Positions 1-9,479 of a DNA stretch of 64,000 nucleotides are shown here, piece after piece. This DNA comes from Hemerocallis citrina (Eukaryota; Streptophyta; Magnoliopsida; Asparagales; Asphodelaceae). Numbering within the stretch: the stretch's first letter is position 1; every line of letters begins with the position of its first letter. Below the pieces are notes generated by a model that did not search any database, was not told the DNA's origin, and worked only from the letters and a program-made list of their open reading frames with translations. The stretch lies in assembly GCA_017893485.1 (NCBI GenBank), contig CM030358.1, forward strand, positions 154,200,706 to 154,264,705. Direction: 5' to 3'. The position numbers and the translations under genes were made by a program.

Positions 1-242
1 AGTAAAAGGAAACTATTTTTCAGTGCAACAAATGGGAACAAATCAATATAACCAAGACAAGCATATATGATCAGAGAGTCAAAGTGTAGTTAATGCTCAA
101 CCGAAAAAGCCATAAATGTCCATAAATACTAATGTTAATCTCAAGTTTTGCACACATCATTAACAATAGCAATGATCCTTGGAATTGAACACCGATTACA
201 ATTATTAGAATATTTCTCTATTTTAACAACTCTTTACATAGA

Positions 243-557
243 CTAGTATTATACACGTGCACACGTGCACGTGGAAAAAATTGAAGGATCATGAAAAGGG
301 TAAGAAGAAAATAATTTCCAAACCGATCCACTTTCGAAAATATTTACAAAACAGGTCTACGTTCGAAAATATTGTCCCAAGTCAGTCCATAATTAAAAAA
401 AAATAATAATTTTTAAACTGATCCACCTTTCGAAAATATTTACCAAACAGGTTCACTTTCAAAAATATTTACCAAAGTAACCCAATCCGTGCGTTGCACG
501 GGTTGGGTTACTGGCGCGGTTACTGACTAAGGGGTTCTCCCATTATAGTAGTAGAGA
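243..557 (-). mobile_element. Non-autonomous Helitron (315 bp)
   Basis: Read on the - strand, the element starts with TC (TCTCTACTACTATAATGGGA) and ends with CTAG, and the flanking host bases are A and T, the A^T target typical of Helitrons. Just inside the CTAG end is a palindromic stem built on CACGTGC/GCACGTG, matching the 3' hairpin of the family. The interior has diverged repeats of a unit containing GAAAATATTTaCCAAAC and a second ACGTGC-type palindrome near 490. There is no coding capacity. The same terminal signature recurs in the KCS intron. Confidence 0.75.
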
Positions 558-836
558 TTTATTAGCACGTTCACTTTATGTATATTTCATAGCGCGTTTG
601 TCATATTTTGCGTACTTTTCCTGTGTGCTTGAGGAAGAGGAAACTTACCTGCTGAATTTCGGAAAGGTCATAATGCTTCTAAAAAAAACATATACAATTT
701 GATACGATCAATTTTTTACACCCAAAAAAAAAACTATCTAATTATGATGACAAGTAAATGGACAAAAAGTTTGTTATTAGTAAACAAAGATACTAAACAG
801 AGTTTTGAGTTATAATGTAAAGATAATTAAAATATA

Positions 837-870
837 CTAGTAATTTACACGTGCGATGCAAGTTTTAATA
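837..870 (-). mobile_element. Probable Helitron 3' terminus
   Basis: CTAG at 837-840, preceded by A, is followed by an imperfect hairpin (ACGTGCGATGCAAGT), which is the same arrangement as the other Helitron 3' ends in this window. I found no matching TC 5' end in the next few hundred bases, so this is either a truncated copy or a chance match. Confidence 0.4.
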
Positions 871-1037
871 GTTTTTTTTTATTTTGTTCTGATAACCGGA
901 TGGAATCCTAAGAAATTCCGACCAACCAAAACAACATTATAAACCACCAAAACCAGAAAGTACACCAAGTTTTAATAGTTTTAAAAAATAAAAACAAAAA
1001 CTCTGACATAAGGAGGACTCGAACTGAAATCCTCTTT

Positions 1038-1038
<1 letters not shown>

Positions 1039-1087
<49 letters not shown>
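1039..1087. repeat. 49-base C homopolymer
   Basis: This is an uninterrupted run of about 49 C. Tracts of this kind recur at 22532-22562 and 39713-39729 (C) and at 41728-41773 (G, with one interruption). Exact lengths should be treated as uncertain because such runs are hard to sequence. Confidence 0.9.
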
Positions 1088-1094
<7 letters not shown>

Positions 1095-2112
1095 CTGTCA
1101 GATTGGGTGCATGATCCAATATTCGATAATTGGGCCCTAACTTGCAAGTCTTAATCCAATCAATAGTTGAGGTTATACCCTACAAGCCATGCTCACACCA
1201 TCCCTTCTCTTAAGAGCTCCGCAATGCATGTAACCCCTCATAAAAGCCACACTCCTCAGTCCTCACCCCCTTAATTCCTTTTGTTTTATGGTTTCCCCTT
1301 TTGTTCATTCCTTTTCATCATCAAGATATATTACTTCCTCACCCTTTCACTAAACCTAATTTACTTTCTATCCATTCTAATTTTAAAAATTATGAAATTT
1401 TCCAGACTATATATTTCAAGTTGCTTTCGTTGCAAAACACAACATATCTGGCTTCATCTTTTGAGTTTATAGATTATTGAACAATTTATCAGAAATTAAA
1501 TACTATGAACCTAAACCTTACTATGTGTTTTTATAGAAAACTCTGATTCTGATTCTCATATTTTACTATCTACATCTATCTTAAAGCATATTTTAACCTT
1601 CAATATTACTAGATAAACCTAATAGATGACCCAAAAAACTAAGATACACTCCCTTTTATATCACCGTCTTTTTATCTCAAAAAATTTGAAACTCTAAATT
1701 TGAGACACTTTAGGGTACGTAGTAGCAAATAAGAAAATAAAAGTTAGAGTATATTAAAATAAAAAAGTAGTAAATTAATTTTATGATATTTTCTGTAAAT
1801 TAGCCATACCTTTATAGTAAATTTTGTCAAGCTAGCTTATATGAAGCAGACAAGTTTCTTGCACTTTTATAGTTCTAAGATATATATTTTTTCAATGCAG
1901 AATAATTTCTCTTTTCTTTTATTGTAAGTAAACCAAGATCATCCTAGTAAATACATAATTAATAGGTTCAGGTTCAACAAACAGCTTCCCTTTGTAGTTG
2001 GTAGTTACCCTTCCTTAGTTAGGTCACCCTCATAAATTCTCTTACTATGCACCCCCTCTCATCCTCATCAAAGCCACCATACCCCTCTCTTCACAACCTC
2101 TTCCATCCTTGG

Positions 2113-2120
2113 CTATAAAA
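2113..2120 (+). promoter_or_regulatory. TATA box of the KCS gene
   Basis: CTATAAAA lies about 75 bases before the KCS start codon. Plant transcription usually begins roughly 30 bases downstream of the TATA box, which would give a 5' leader of about 45 bases containing the CT-rich stretch at 2169-2187. Confidence 0.7.
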
Positions 2121-2193
2121 CACCACCCATATCTGGATCTCAAACTCATCACACTCATCTAAACGTGTATCCTCTCTCTCTCTCTTTCCAACG

Positions 2194-3150
2194 ATGTCCA
2201 AACCCTCATTCTCCTTTACCCTAATGAAGTTCAAAACCTCACTCCTTGTCCTACCCTTAGCCCTAACCCTCTTCCACAACTTCCTCCACTCCTCCTCCTC
2301 CTTCCACCTCCTCACCAACCACCACCACCACCACAAAAACCTCATCCTCATATCCATCTCCTTCCTCTGGTGCACCGCCATCTCCTTCTTCCTCTACCTC
2401 TCCACCCGCCCCAACCCCATCCTCCTCCTCGACTACTCCTGCTTCCGCCCCGACCATGGCCGCCGCTGCTCCCTCGAAGTCTGTGAATATTTCGGCCTTC
2501 GTTCCCGCCGCTTCTCCGAAACTTCTGCCGACTTCATGCGTGCCATCTACCGCAAGTCAGGCCTAGGTGACGAAACCTATGGCCCTCCCTTCATTTTCCA
2601 AACCGACTATGAGGCCAAGCTCAAGTACGCTGTCCAAGAGGCGGAGGAGGGGATGTTTGAGGCTGCTGAGGCTGTTCTGAGGAAGACTGGGGTTGCGGCG
2701 CATAAGATTACCCACCTTATTGTGGCTTGTAGCATGTTTTCGCCTAGTCCTTCCTTGGCTTCTATGGTGGTTAACCATTTTGGGTTGGATGAGTCAGGTC
2801 GCATCGTACAATCTTTCTGGGATGGGGTGTAGTGCTGGGACGGTGGCGATGGATATGGCGTCGCAGTTGCTGAAGAAGAAGGTTGGCTATGCATTGATCA
2901 TCGTTACTGAGAGCACCAGTCTCAACTGGTATATATATATACTTTCTTATTTATCTTTATTATTATTAATTCAAATATCTTTCAAAACCAACTAACACAT
3001 ATAATATATATATTTTTTATTCATTCATCAACACATATAATATATATAAATTTTTTTGTTTATTTTTCTGTTTATTTTATATTATATATATTTTTTATTC
3101 ATTCATCAACACATATAATATATATATATTTTTTTGTTTATTTTTCTGTT

Positions 3151-3213
<63 letters not shown>

Positions 3214-5582
3214 CACTAGATTTGCTTGTGGCCCGTAGACACGTCTTTAGAACGAGAGCACTAGATTTGCTTGTGGCCCGTAGACACGTCTTTAGAACGA
3301 GAGCCACTTGATAGTTTTCTTTATATTTTATTATATAGATAAGTGATTATATTTTAACTTTATATGAGGTTTATCTTTAATAATTAATATATCTATTAAT
3401 TACTAAAAGATAAATAAGTAAGATTCAACAATTACTAAAAGCAAATTTCATATAAATTTAATGTAGAATCTCATGTATACCTAATATTTCTCTTGTTGTA
3501 ATCTCACTAGCTAACAATCAAATTTTACTATTTGGCTAGATACTCGAGGAAGTATGAATTTTCCAGCCAGACAGAATGCACCAGATAACATTAACTGATT
3601 GTACTTGAGAAAATATGTTGGCCGAAGTATTCCCTTAATGCATCCTTGTCTTGTAAATGAACTTTTTCCTATATCCACTTATATTTTTATTTTATTTAAT
3701 TTGAAGCAAAACTATTCCCTCCGTTCAAAAAGACTTATATACTCCTTAGTAGCATTTTTTTTAACAATATAAATCGTTTAAGAATTTTAAGATAGATACT
3801 TTATCTTTTCATATTAATTAATTAATAGATAAATTGCTATTAATTAATTTTTTAAGTGACTTCCAATTTTATTCTTGTCTATTCCTATTCCTATTACAAT
3901 AAAGAATAACTAGAATATACACGTGCTGTGCACGTGGAGAAAATAGGCAGAATGAAAAAGGCAAAAAAAAAATCTACCAACACGTGCGTTGCACGGGTTG
4001 GATTATGGATTAAGACCTTCTCCCATTATAGTAACTAGTAAATACACGTGCAATGCACGTTCGAACAATTTTTTTTATATTTTATTCACGTGCTGTGCAC
4101 GTGAAAAAATTTGAAGGGATAATGAAAAGGTAAAAAGAAAAAATTGTTATGGACCAGTTCGGTAAATATTTTCGAAAGTGGACCAGTTTGATAATTATTT
4201 GGGTTGAGGACAAAATACACTAAGACCTTCTCCCATTAGTAGTAGAGATAATAATAATAGAGATAAGTAGTAAGAGACGGGAATAAGTATGATATTTTAT
4301 AATATTCTTAAAAGTCCATCAATTATAGTCTAGTACTCTTACACAAACCTATGTGGTTCCTCGTGTAGAAACTTATAATAATAACTTATATTTTGTAATG
4401 GAGGGAGCATCTCATTTTACTAAGTTAACTTTTATACTTTTAGAACTATTTATTTTCCTATAATATTATTCTCTTCGTCCTAAAATACACGCTATTCTAG
4501 ATTTCTACATGTATATATATTAAGAAACAAGCTAAATTATTGTAAAAGTAACAAACAATATTTCTAATTAAAGCTATTAAAATATACTTCTTAGTAATTT
4601 TCCACAAATGTCATCCTCTATACTCGTAAAATCTCACAAGATTATATTTGGTATTCTACTAGAAACATTCATTAATGAACATTTGAAATGGGTTAAGACA
4701 TTGTTTTAGAACCCAGAGAAACAAATAATTTGGGACAATTTTTTTTTTTTACAAGGACATACGTTTTGGAAGGAAGGAAGGAAGTACTCAATAAATGTAT
4801 ATTTTGCACTTGACTGTGCTTCACCTGCTTGTACGTATAAAGTAAATAATCACAATGAAAAAATTTTAATTTAATTTAATTTTACTAGGTATTTCGGCGA
4901 CAATCGACACATGCTTGTCACCAACTGCATCTTCCGCTGCGGTACCGCTGCTGCACTGGTCACTAGTGACACCTCTGCTCGCCATCGTGCAAAAATGGAG
5001 CTCATCCGCACTCTCCGAACCCACCATGGGGCCGAGGATGCTGCGTACAATGCCGCTATCCAACAAGAGGACGACGAGGGAAATGTAGGCGTCTCCCTAA
5101 CCAAGGATCTTGTCCGCGTGGCCGGTAATGGCCTCAAGAACCATATCTCGACCCTTGCTCCCCGTGTTCTACCCGTGTCCGAACTGGTAAAATATGCATA
5201 CAATGTCATAAAAACGTACATATCTGAGCGAAAACTAGGGGCGCACGTGCCAAATTTCCGGACCGCGTTTGAGCACATGTGCATACATGCAGGGGGGAAG
5301 GCAGTGATAGATACTGTGGGAAAGATCATGAAGTTTGATGAGCAGGTGGTGGAGCCTGCAAGGATGTGTTTGCATAGGTTTGGGAACACATCAAGTAGTT
5401 TGGTGTTCTATGAGCTGGCTTATTTTGAGGCTAAGGAGAGGATTAAAAAAGGGGATAGGGTTTGGATGTTGGCATTTGGGACAGGATTCAAGGCATGCAG
5501 TGTGGTGTGGAGAGCACTGAAGGACTCTTCGATGGACTGCGATAACCCTTGGAGTGAGTGCATCCATCGGTACCCAGTGTGA
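2194..5582 (+). CDS. KCS: 3-ketoacyl-CoA synthase (two exons, one frameshift)
   Basis: KCS enzymes condense malonyl-CoA with a long-chain acyl-CoA at the ER, the first step of each elongation cycle for wax, suberin and sphingolipid precursors. Exon 1 is 2194-2928, exon 2 is 4889-5582. The junction is a GT-AG intron splitting a tryptophan codon. The N-terminus has two hydrophobic membrane segments (about residues 15-32 and 50-70) and a His tract between them. The catalytic Cys lies in GMGCSAG (about residue 212), the His in HAGGK (about 377) and the Asn in RFGNTSS (about 409); NPW near the C-terminus and the YPV ending are family-typical. Exon 1 carries one extra base near 2790-2805: the reading frame up to there ends at 2832, while the conserved GMGC region is read in another frame. 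Removing one base makes the exons sum to 1428 nt (475 residues), normal for the family. It is either a recent pseudogene or a sequencing error; all catalytic motifs are otherwise intact. Confidence 0.9.
2994..3203. repeat. AT-rich tandem repeat and (AT)n microsatellite
   Basis: Two diverged copies of a unit of roughly 85-90 bp (ACACATATAATATATATA, TTTATTCATTCATCA and TTTTTCTGTTTATTTT segments) are followed by an (AT)n run of about 45 bases ending at 3203. They lie inside the KCS intron. Confidence 0.8.
3214..3303. repeat. 45-bp perfect tandem duplication
   Basis: Two identical 45-bp copies (3214-3258 and 3259-3303), each starting CACTAGATTTGCTTGTGG and ending AGAACGAGAG, lie directly after the AT and AC microsatellites in the KCS intron. 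The perfect identity points to a recent duplication. Confidence 0.9.
3910..4263 (-). mobile_element. Helitron, interrupted by a second Helitron
   Basis: On the - strand this element ends in CTAG (3910-3913) next to a CACGTG-type hairpin. Its 5' TC end (TCTCTATTATTATTATTACT) is only recovered when the inner Helitron at 4035-4248 is removed. Without the insert it is about 140 bp. The insertion point is an A^T dinucleotide inside the 5' terminal region of the outer element. Confidence 0.65.
4035..4248 (-). mobile_element. Inner Helitron (214 bp)
   Basis: On the - strand it starts TCTCTACTACTAATGGGAGA and ends CTAG, flanked by host A and T. A hairpin ACGTGC-ATT-GCACGT lies 8 bases inside the CTAG end. 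The interior shares the GAAAGTGGACCAGTTTG-type motif of the Helitron at 243-557. It has no coding capacity and sits inside another Helitron within the KCS intron. Confidence 0.75.
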
Positions 5583-7799
5583 GAGAACTGGCCGGCGGCC
5601 GGTATCTACAAACAAAAAGAACTACTCCTACTCCTATTTGTGAAGTGATAATTAATTAATCCTGCAGATACGCTCTATCTCATGTGACACTTTCTTTTTC
5701 CTCCGTTCATTTTTCCTTTATTTTGTTTGTTGTTAATTAGCAGGTTTGAAGATTCCTGCAATGCCATGAATATCGTGTCACACGATATAGTACGTGTATT
5801 ATATTACTCAAAAGGCAGTGGTGATAATTTATCGTATATGAAGTCCTACTTCGGCAACATATATTGCTCATGACAAATGATTCATTTTTACACTGCCAGT
5901 TAATTTGATATTTACAAGATAAACGTAATTCATTAAAAATAATAATTTAGGAGACTTCACAGAGACAGAGACAGAGACAGAGAGCAGAGAGAGTATCCTT
6001 TTGACCTAGTTTTTGGAAATATATATTTATCAAAATGACCTACTAGTTTCATAAATATTCCCCCCTCTGACCTACTTTTCAATTAAATTTCTATAATATT
6101 TTTTAGTACACTTTAAATTTGTACAGTACACTTTCTACAATATTTTTAATTTTTGGGTTTTAGAATAATTTCTACTTTTTATATTAAATATTTTGTTACT
6201 TATTCCACAATGAATAAATTAATGTTAAATTTGTGAAAAATTTAAGTGAGATTTATTAACTTTTAAACCAGGATCTGATACCAACTAGATGCGAAGCGTG
6301 AAATAGTTGTAATTGTCTGTAAATTAAAAGAAAAATAAGAGAGTATCAAAAAACTTTACAAATGATATTCTTCTGTAAAATATTATTCTCGAAAATATTA
6401 TACATTATCATTCTCCAAAATATTAAAATAATTAAGCATAGCGTCAAAATCTCTCATATCTTCTGATTCGGTATCTGATAATTCACTACCAATATCATAT
6501 GAGGTTTCTTATATTTGTTCATTTTCTTCCTCCATCTGTTTGTTTTCTTCAAGATATTGTCTATATGTTGTTGTATGACACCATATATAACTACTAAATT
6601 TTCAATTTTCATTAAGTAATAAAAATCTTTCATGAAAAGTTAGGTCGTCAATTATTTGGACATTTATATTACTAGTTTATCTAGGATAAACTTGATTTAT
6701 TATTATACATTCTCTGTATGCTTGAAAAATAATTTAAACTCATAAAAATCAACGGGGCTTGTTAAAATTTGAGGATAATAAACATCAAAAACACACATTC
6801 TGTCAATTCCATGATAATTAGTCATTAATTCATGATAACTCATGATTGAAACTATTATTATTATTATTATCCATTCCTCTTATTAATGATTCTGTGAATT
6901 TAAAACTTAAAACAATAGGTGTGAAATTAAGAGTAGGGAGAGATTTCTAAGGATAATAGAAAAAAATCAAACAAAATGGTCCAACATACTTCCGACCTTG
7001 CTAAGCCTCTTTGAGTTGCTCTGTACAATTTACTACCAGTAGATAAAATATCTCTAGTATGCATCCCGATTTCAGTACTTCCTTTACGTTCCTCCCATCC
7101 CATCACTACTATGCTCTTCAAGAGAGCTTCATCCAAGGGATACGTCTGGAACAACTAGTAGTATTTCAGTACAAACAACCACAACCTAGCTCGTTTCTTT
7201 CTACTAGGTGTACAACTTAACTATATAAAGTTACAAATAGGTCGTTTTGCAAGATCCTTTCGGCCGGGTCTTACAAAACTCTCCCTGAGAGAAAAAAGTT
7301 AGTTACTCATACCTTATATTGAACAATAGTTGATTGAAATATTATATTTATTTATTGAAAACCTTTTATAGACCGAACTTACTAAACTCTCCTTACAAGA
7401 TTATATGTATTTTTTTCTCCTAAAATTCTCTGCCTTCTTTCTTCCTAGGCCTACCCTTGTATAGAGGAAGAGATAACTTTATATTCTTCAGATCTTACAT
7501 CATTTCTTACATCAGTGATTCACTATTGCACTGATTACATCAGTGCTTACACCATGATACAATAATTGTGGTTAATATGTCACTACTTATGTGAACTCTA
7601 GAAAAAGAGATTCCTCCTGGACGACATCTTCACATGCTCCACATTTATATTGGTGCTCTGTCTTCATCAGACTACAGTAGTATTCAGCTGTCTGTTCTGC
7701 CATTATCATTGCTCCTGTAAATAATATCTGGTACCAGCTATAAAAAAACTCACACTATCGCATGTTATACATTATTATTTCTCTGGGTTTGGATTGTCA
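5583..7799. other. KCS 3' flank and AT-rich DNA, no gene seen
   Basis: After the KCS stop there is about 350 bp of 3' flank, then a (GAGACA)n microsatellite at about 5958-5985 and AT-rich sequence. Segments at 5995-6085 (GACCTA...AAATATTT) resemble the interior of the small Helitrons. A tRNA-Met primer-site-like motif lies at 6271-6284. Open frames are short and low-complexity. Part of this stretch could be the non-coding or highly decayed 3' continuation of the caulimovirid to its right, but no domain is readable. Confidence 0.5.
6271..6284 (-). other. tRNA-Met primer-binding-site-like motif
   Basis: The - strand reads TTGGTATCAGATCC, close to the tRNA-Met primer site used by caulimovirids and many LTR retrotransposons. 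It lies on the same strand as the caulimovirid remnant and about 1.5 kb downstream of it, so it could mark the viral minus-strand origin. A solo motif of this length could also be chance or a remnant of another element. Confidence 0.3.
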
Positions 7800-8747
7800 T
7801 AGATCTATAACTTTCTATCTCTTAACTTTATGTCTTTTAGTTCACAGTACATGTTTCTGAATCTCATTGCCCTTTTTTCTGGGATTAACTTCTCAAATTC
7901 TTTGGCTTTGTATGGTATAATATTAGATGCTCCATAGATTACTTGTGTAGTTATCCATTTTTTTATAACATGTTCTGTTGAAAGTTCTTCATTTTCTTCA
8001 AGATACTTAGGGGTTGCTAAATACATTCTGACATATATTTCTGAGGTCTTTGTAAGACCAAAATAACTCTTGGTTGCTTTATATATTGCTCTTAGCAATT
8101 GGATAAGTTCTTCACATTCTCTGGATGGATGGATACAATGAATAAGTCATCTTTCAAATAGTGTCCGCATTGTTCTTAGATTATCTCATAGTAGGATGAT
8201 GGCCTTGTTCATATACTACTGTGATATAGTCTTAATGAACTAGTTCACCTCGGTTACTTGATATAATTTCTCAATATATTGTAAATTCTATATAATTTGG
8301 TATGGTCATTTCAGGATTTTTTTTATAGCTGATTTGTATCTTATAATTTCTCGGAATAGTGGTTCTTTTTAAAGTTATCAGCATTTCTATTTTACTTCAT
8401 GCTTACTTGTAAAAACATAAATATTTCTTATTTGTATACTCACAACATTACTCTTCTCTATCAAATATATTCATAATAATCTGTGATACATGACTAAACA
8501 TTGTCCTTATTTTCTTCTGCCATACTTATAGAAAAAATAGGTTTTATTGCAAATTTTAGTTTTTGATACTTTAGGTTTCCTTGTACTATTCCTATTAAGG
8601 CATTTTGTGTACTTGATATTATTCTGTCATCCATTAGATATAATTCTAAGGTGTATTTATTACTTCCTTAAATAAGTTATTATTATTATTTGTACTACTC
8701 CTAAATATATATTTCTTAATGGCTTTCTGGTTTTCTAACTTATTTAT
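7800..8747 (-). pseudogene. Endogenous caulimovirid remnant, movement-protein-like
   Basis: Read leftward from 8747, the - strand encodes, in pieces, a segment with the look of the 30K movement protein: around 8640-8540 a motif with two acidic residues followed by a conserved G-x-L-x-Y-x-K stretch (DDRI, then GNLKYQK), then a 97-residue open stretch at 8098-7805. Several in-frame stops and frame changes break it. It is directly continuous, across the Tat insertion (shared TTTAT target), with the coat-type zinc finger at 22.6 kb, so in this virus the coat segment precedes the movement segment. That order is known for cavemovirus/solendovirus-type ORF1. The assignment rests on short motifs only. 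It is an inert relic. Confidence 0.5.
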
Positions 8748-9407
8748 TGATATGGCTAAAAATGGGGTTTAATCGGAACCGTCCAAATCAGGCGCGAATC
8801 TTGAGACCTGAGGGTAAAACAGTAATTTCACCCACAAAAGGACCAAAACGAATATTGGATCTGCCCTCCTAGGGCCCAATAATCCGCAAATGGATCCACC
8901 ACCAAGAGGGTGCGGGTCTCAACCCGCTGCGCACCCAATCCATCAAGATAGAGTCAGGGTCCCTGATTGAACATGATCAACGGCCCTGATGGACATCTAC
9001 CTTTTCACGGGGGATTAGGGATTAAATTCCTTATCTGATTACAGGGAATATATCCTATCAGATTACCTTCCTCATCTGATTATGGAGGACATTTCTTATC
9101 AAATCACGGGGATTACATTCCTAATCCGTTCCCTAAGACGCCTATAAATACCCCCCATCCATCTCCATTAAGAGGTAATCAACTCTTCACCAGTTTTTTA
9201 CGCTCTTTCATAGTCTGCCAGATTACTGACTTGAGCGTCGGAGGGTGCATCGCCGGGAACAACCCCGGTGTCTCGCACTTTTTGCAGGTGCACGGCAGGA
9301 ACGACGAACGAGGCCCGACGGAACAGGTACGCAGGTTTTCCTATTCAGTTTCCCCAAGAATCCACAAGTTCTATCTGTTTGCCCCCACACCAAATTTAGC
9401 GGCAACA
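8748..9407 (+). repeat. 5' LTR of the Tat element
   Basis: This 660-bp LTR begins TGATATGG and ends CGGCAACA. A TATA box (CCTATAAATA, 9141-9150) lies about 265 bp before the LTR end. It differs from the 3' LTR at three positions only. Confidence 0.95.
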
Positions 9408-9410
9408 GAT

Positions 9411-9428
9411 TGGCGCCGTCTGTGGGAA
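9411..9428 (+). other. Primer-binding site of the Tat element
   Basis: TGGCGCCGTCTGTGGGAA starts three bases after the 5' LTR, where the tRNA primer for minus-strand synthesis anneals. The same core is found on the other strand next to the second Tat element's LTR at 63.5 kb. I do not assign the tRNA. Confidence 0.85.
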
Positions 9429-9479
9429 ACAAATGAGTAGAGACCTCTCCTCTTCCCAGTCAACAGGTCTCCTCCAGCC

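Larger units (their letters stand above)
1..2112. other. KCS upstream region, no gene seen
   Basis: This stretch is AT-rich and contains no reading frame with a recognisable product. It holds one complete small Helitron (243-557), a probable second Helitron 3' end (837 onward) and a 49-base C run. The short open frames here are low-complexity; the one crossing the C run is a glycine tract on the opposite strand. The last 100 bases are C/T-rich and lead into the TATA box of the KCS gene. Confidence 0.6.
2929..4888 (+). other. KCS intron
   Basis: This 1960-bp GT-AG intron holds AT-rich tandem repeats, an (AT)n microsatellite, a 45-bp tandem duplication and a nested pair of Helitrons. No coding potential is visible. 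The donor follows ...CTCAACTG and the acceptor is TTTTACTAG. Confidence 0.85.

Noticed and set aside
908..1147. 79-codon frame with a glycine tract
   Set aside because: It is the complement of the C homopolymer with AT-rich ends and no conserved sequence.
2263..2457. 64-codon Val/Glu-rich frame opposite the KCS N-terminus
   Set aside because: Shadow of the C/T-rich KCS exon in another frame.
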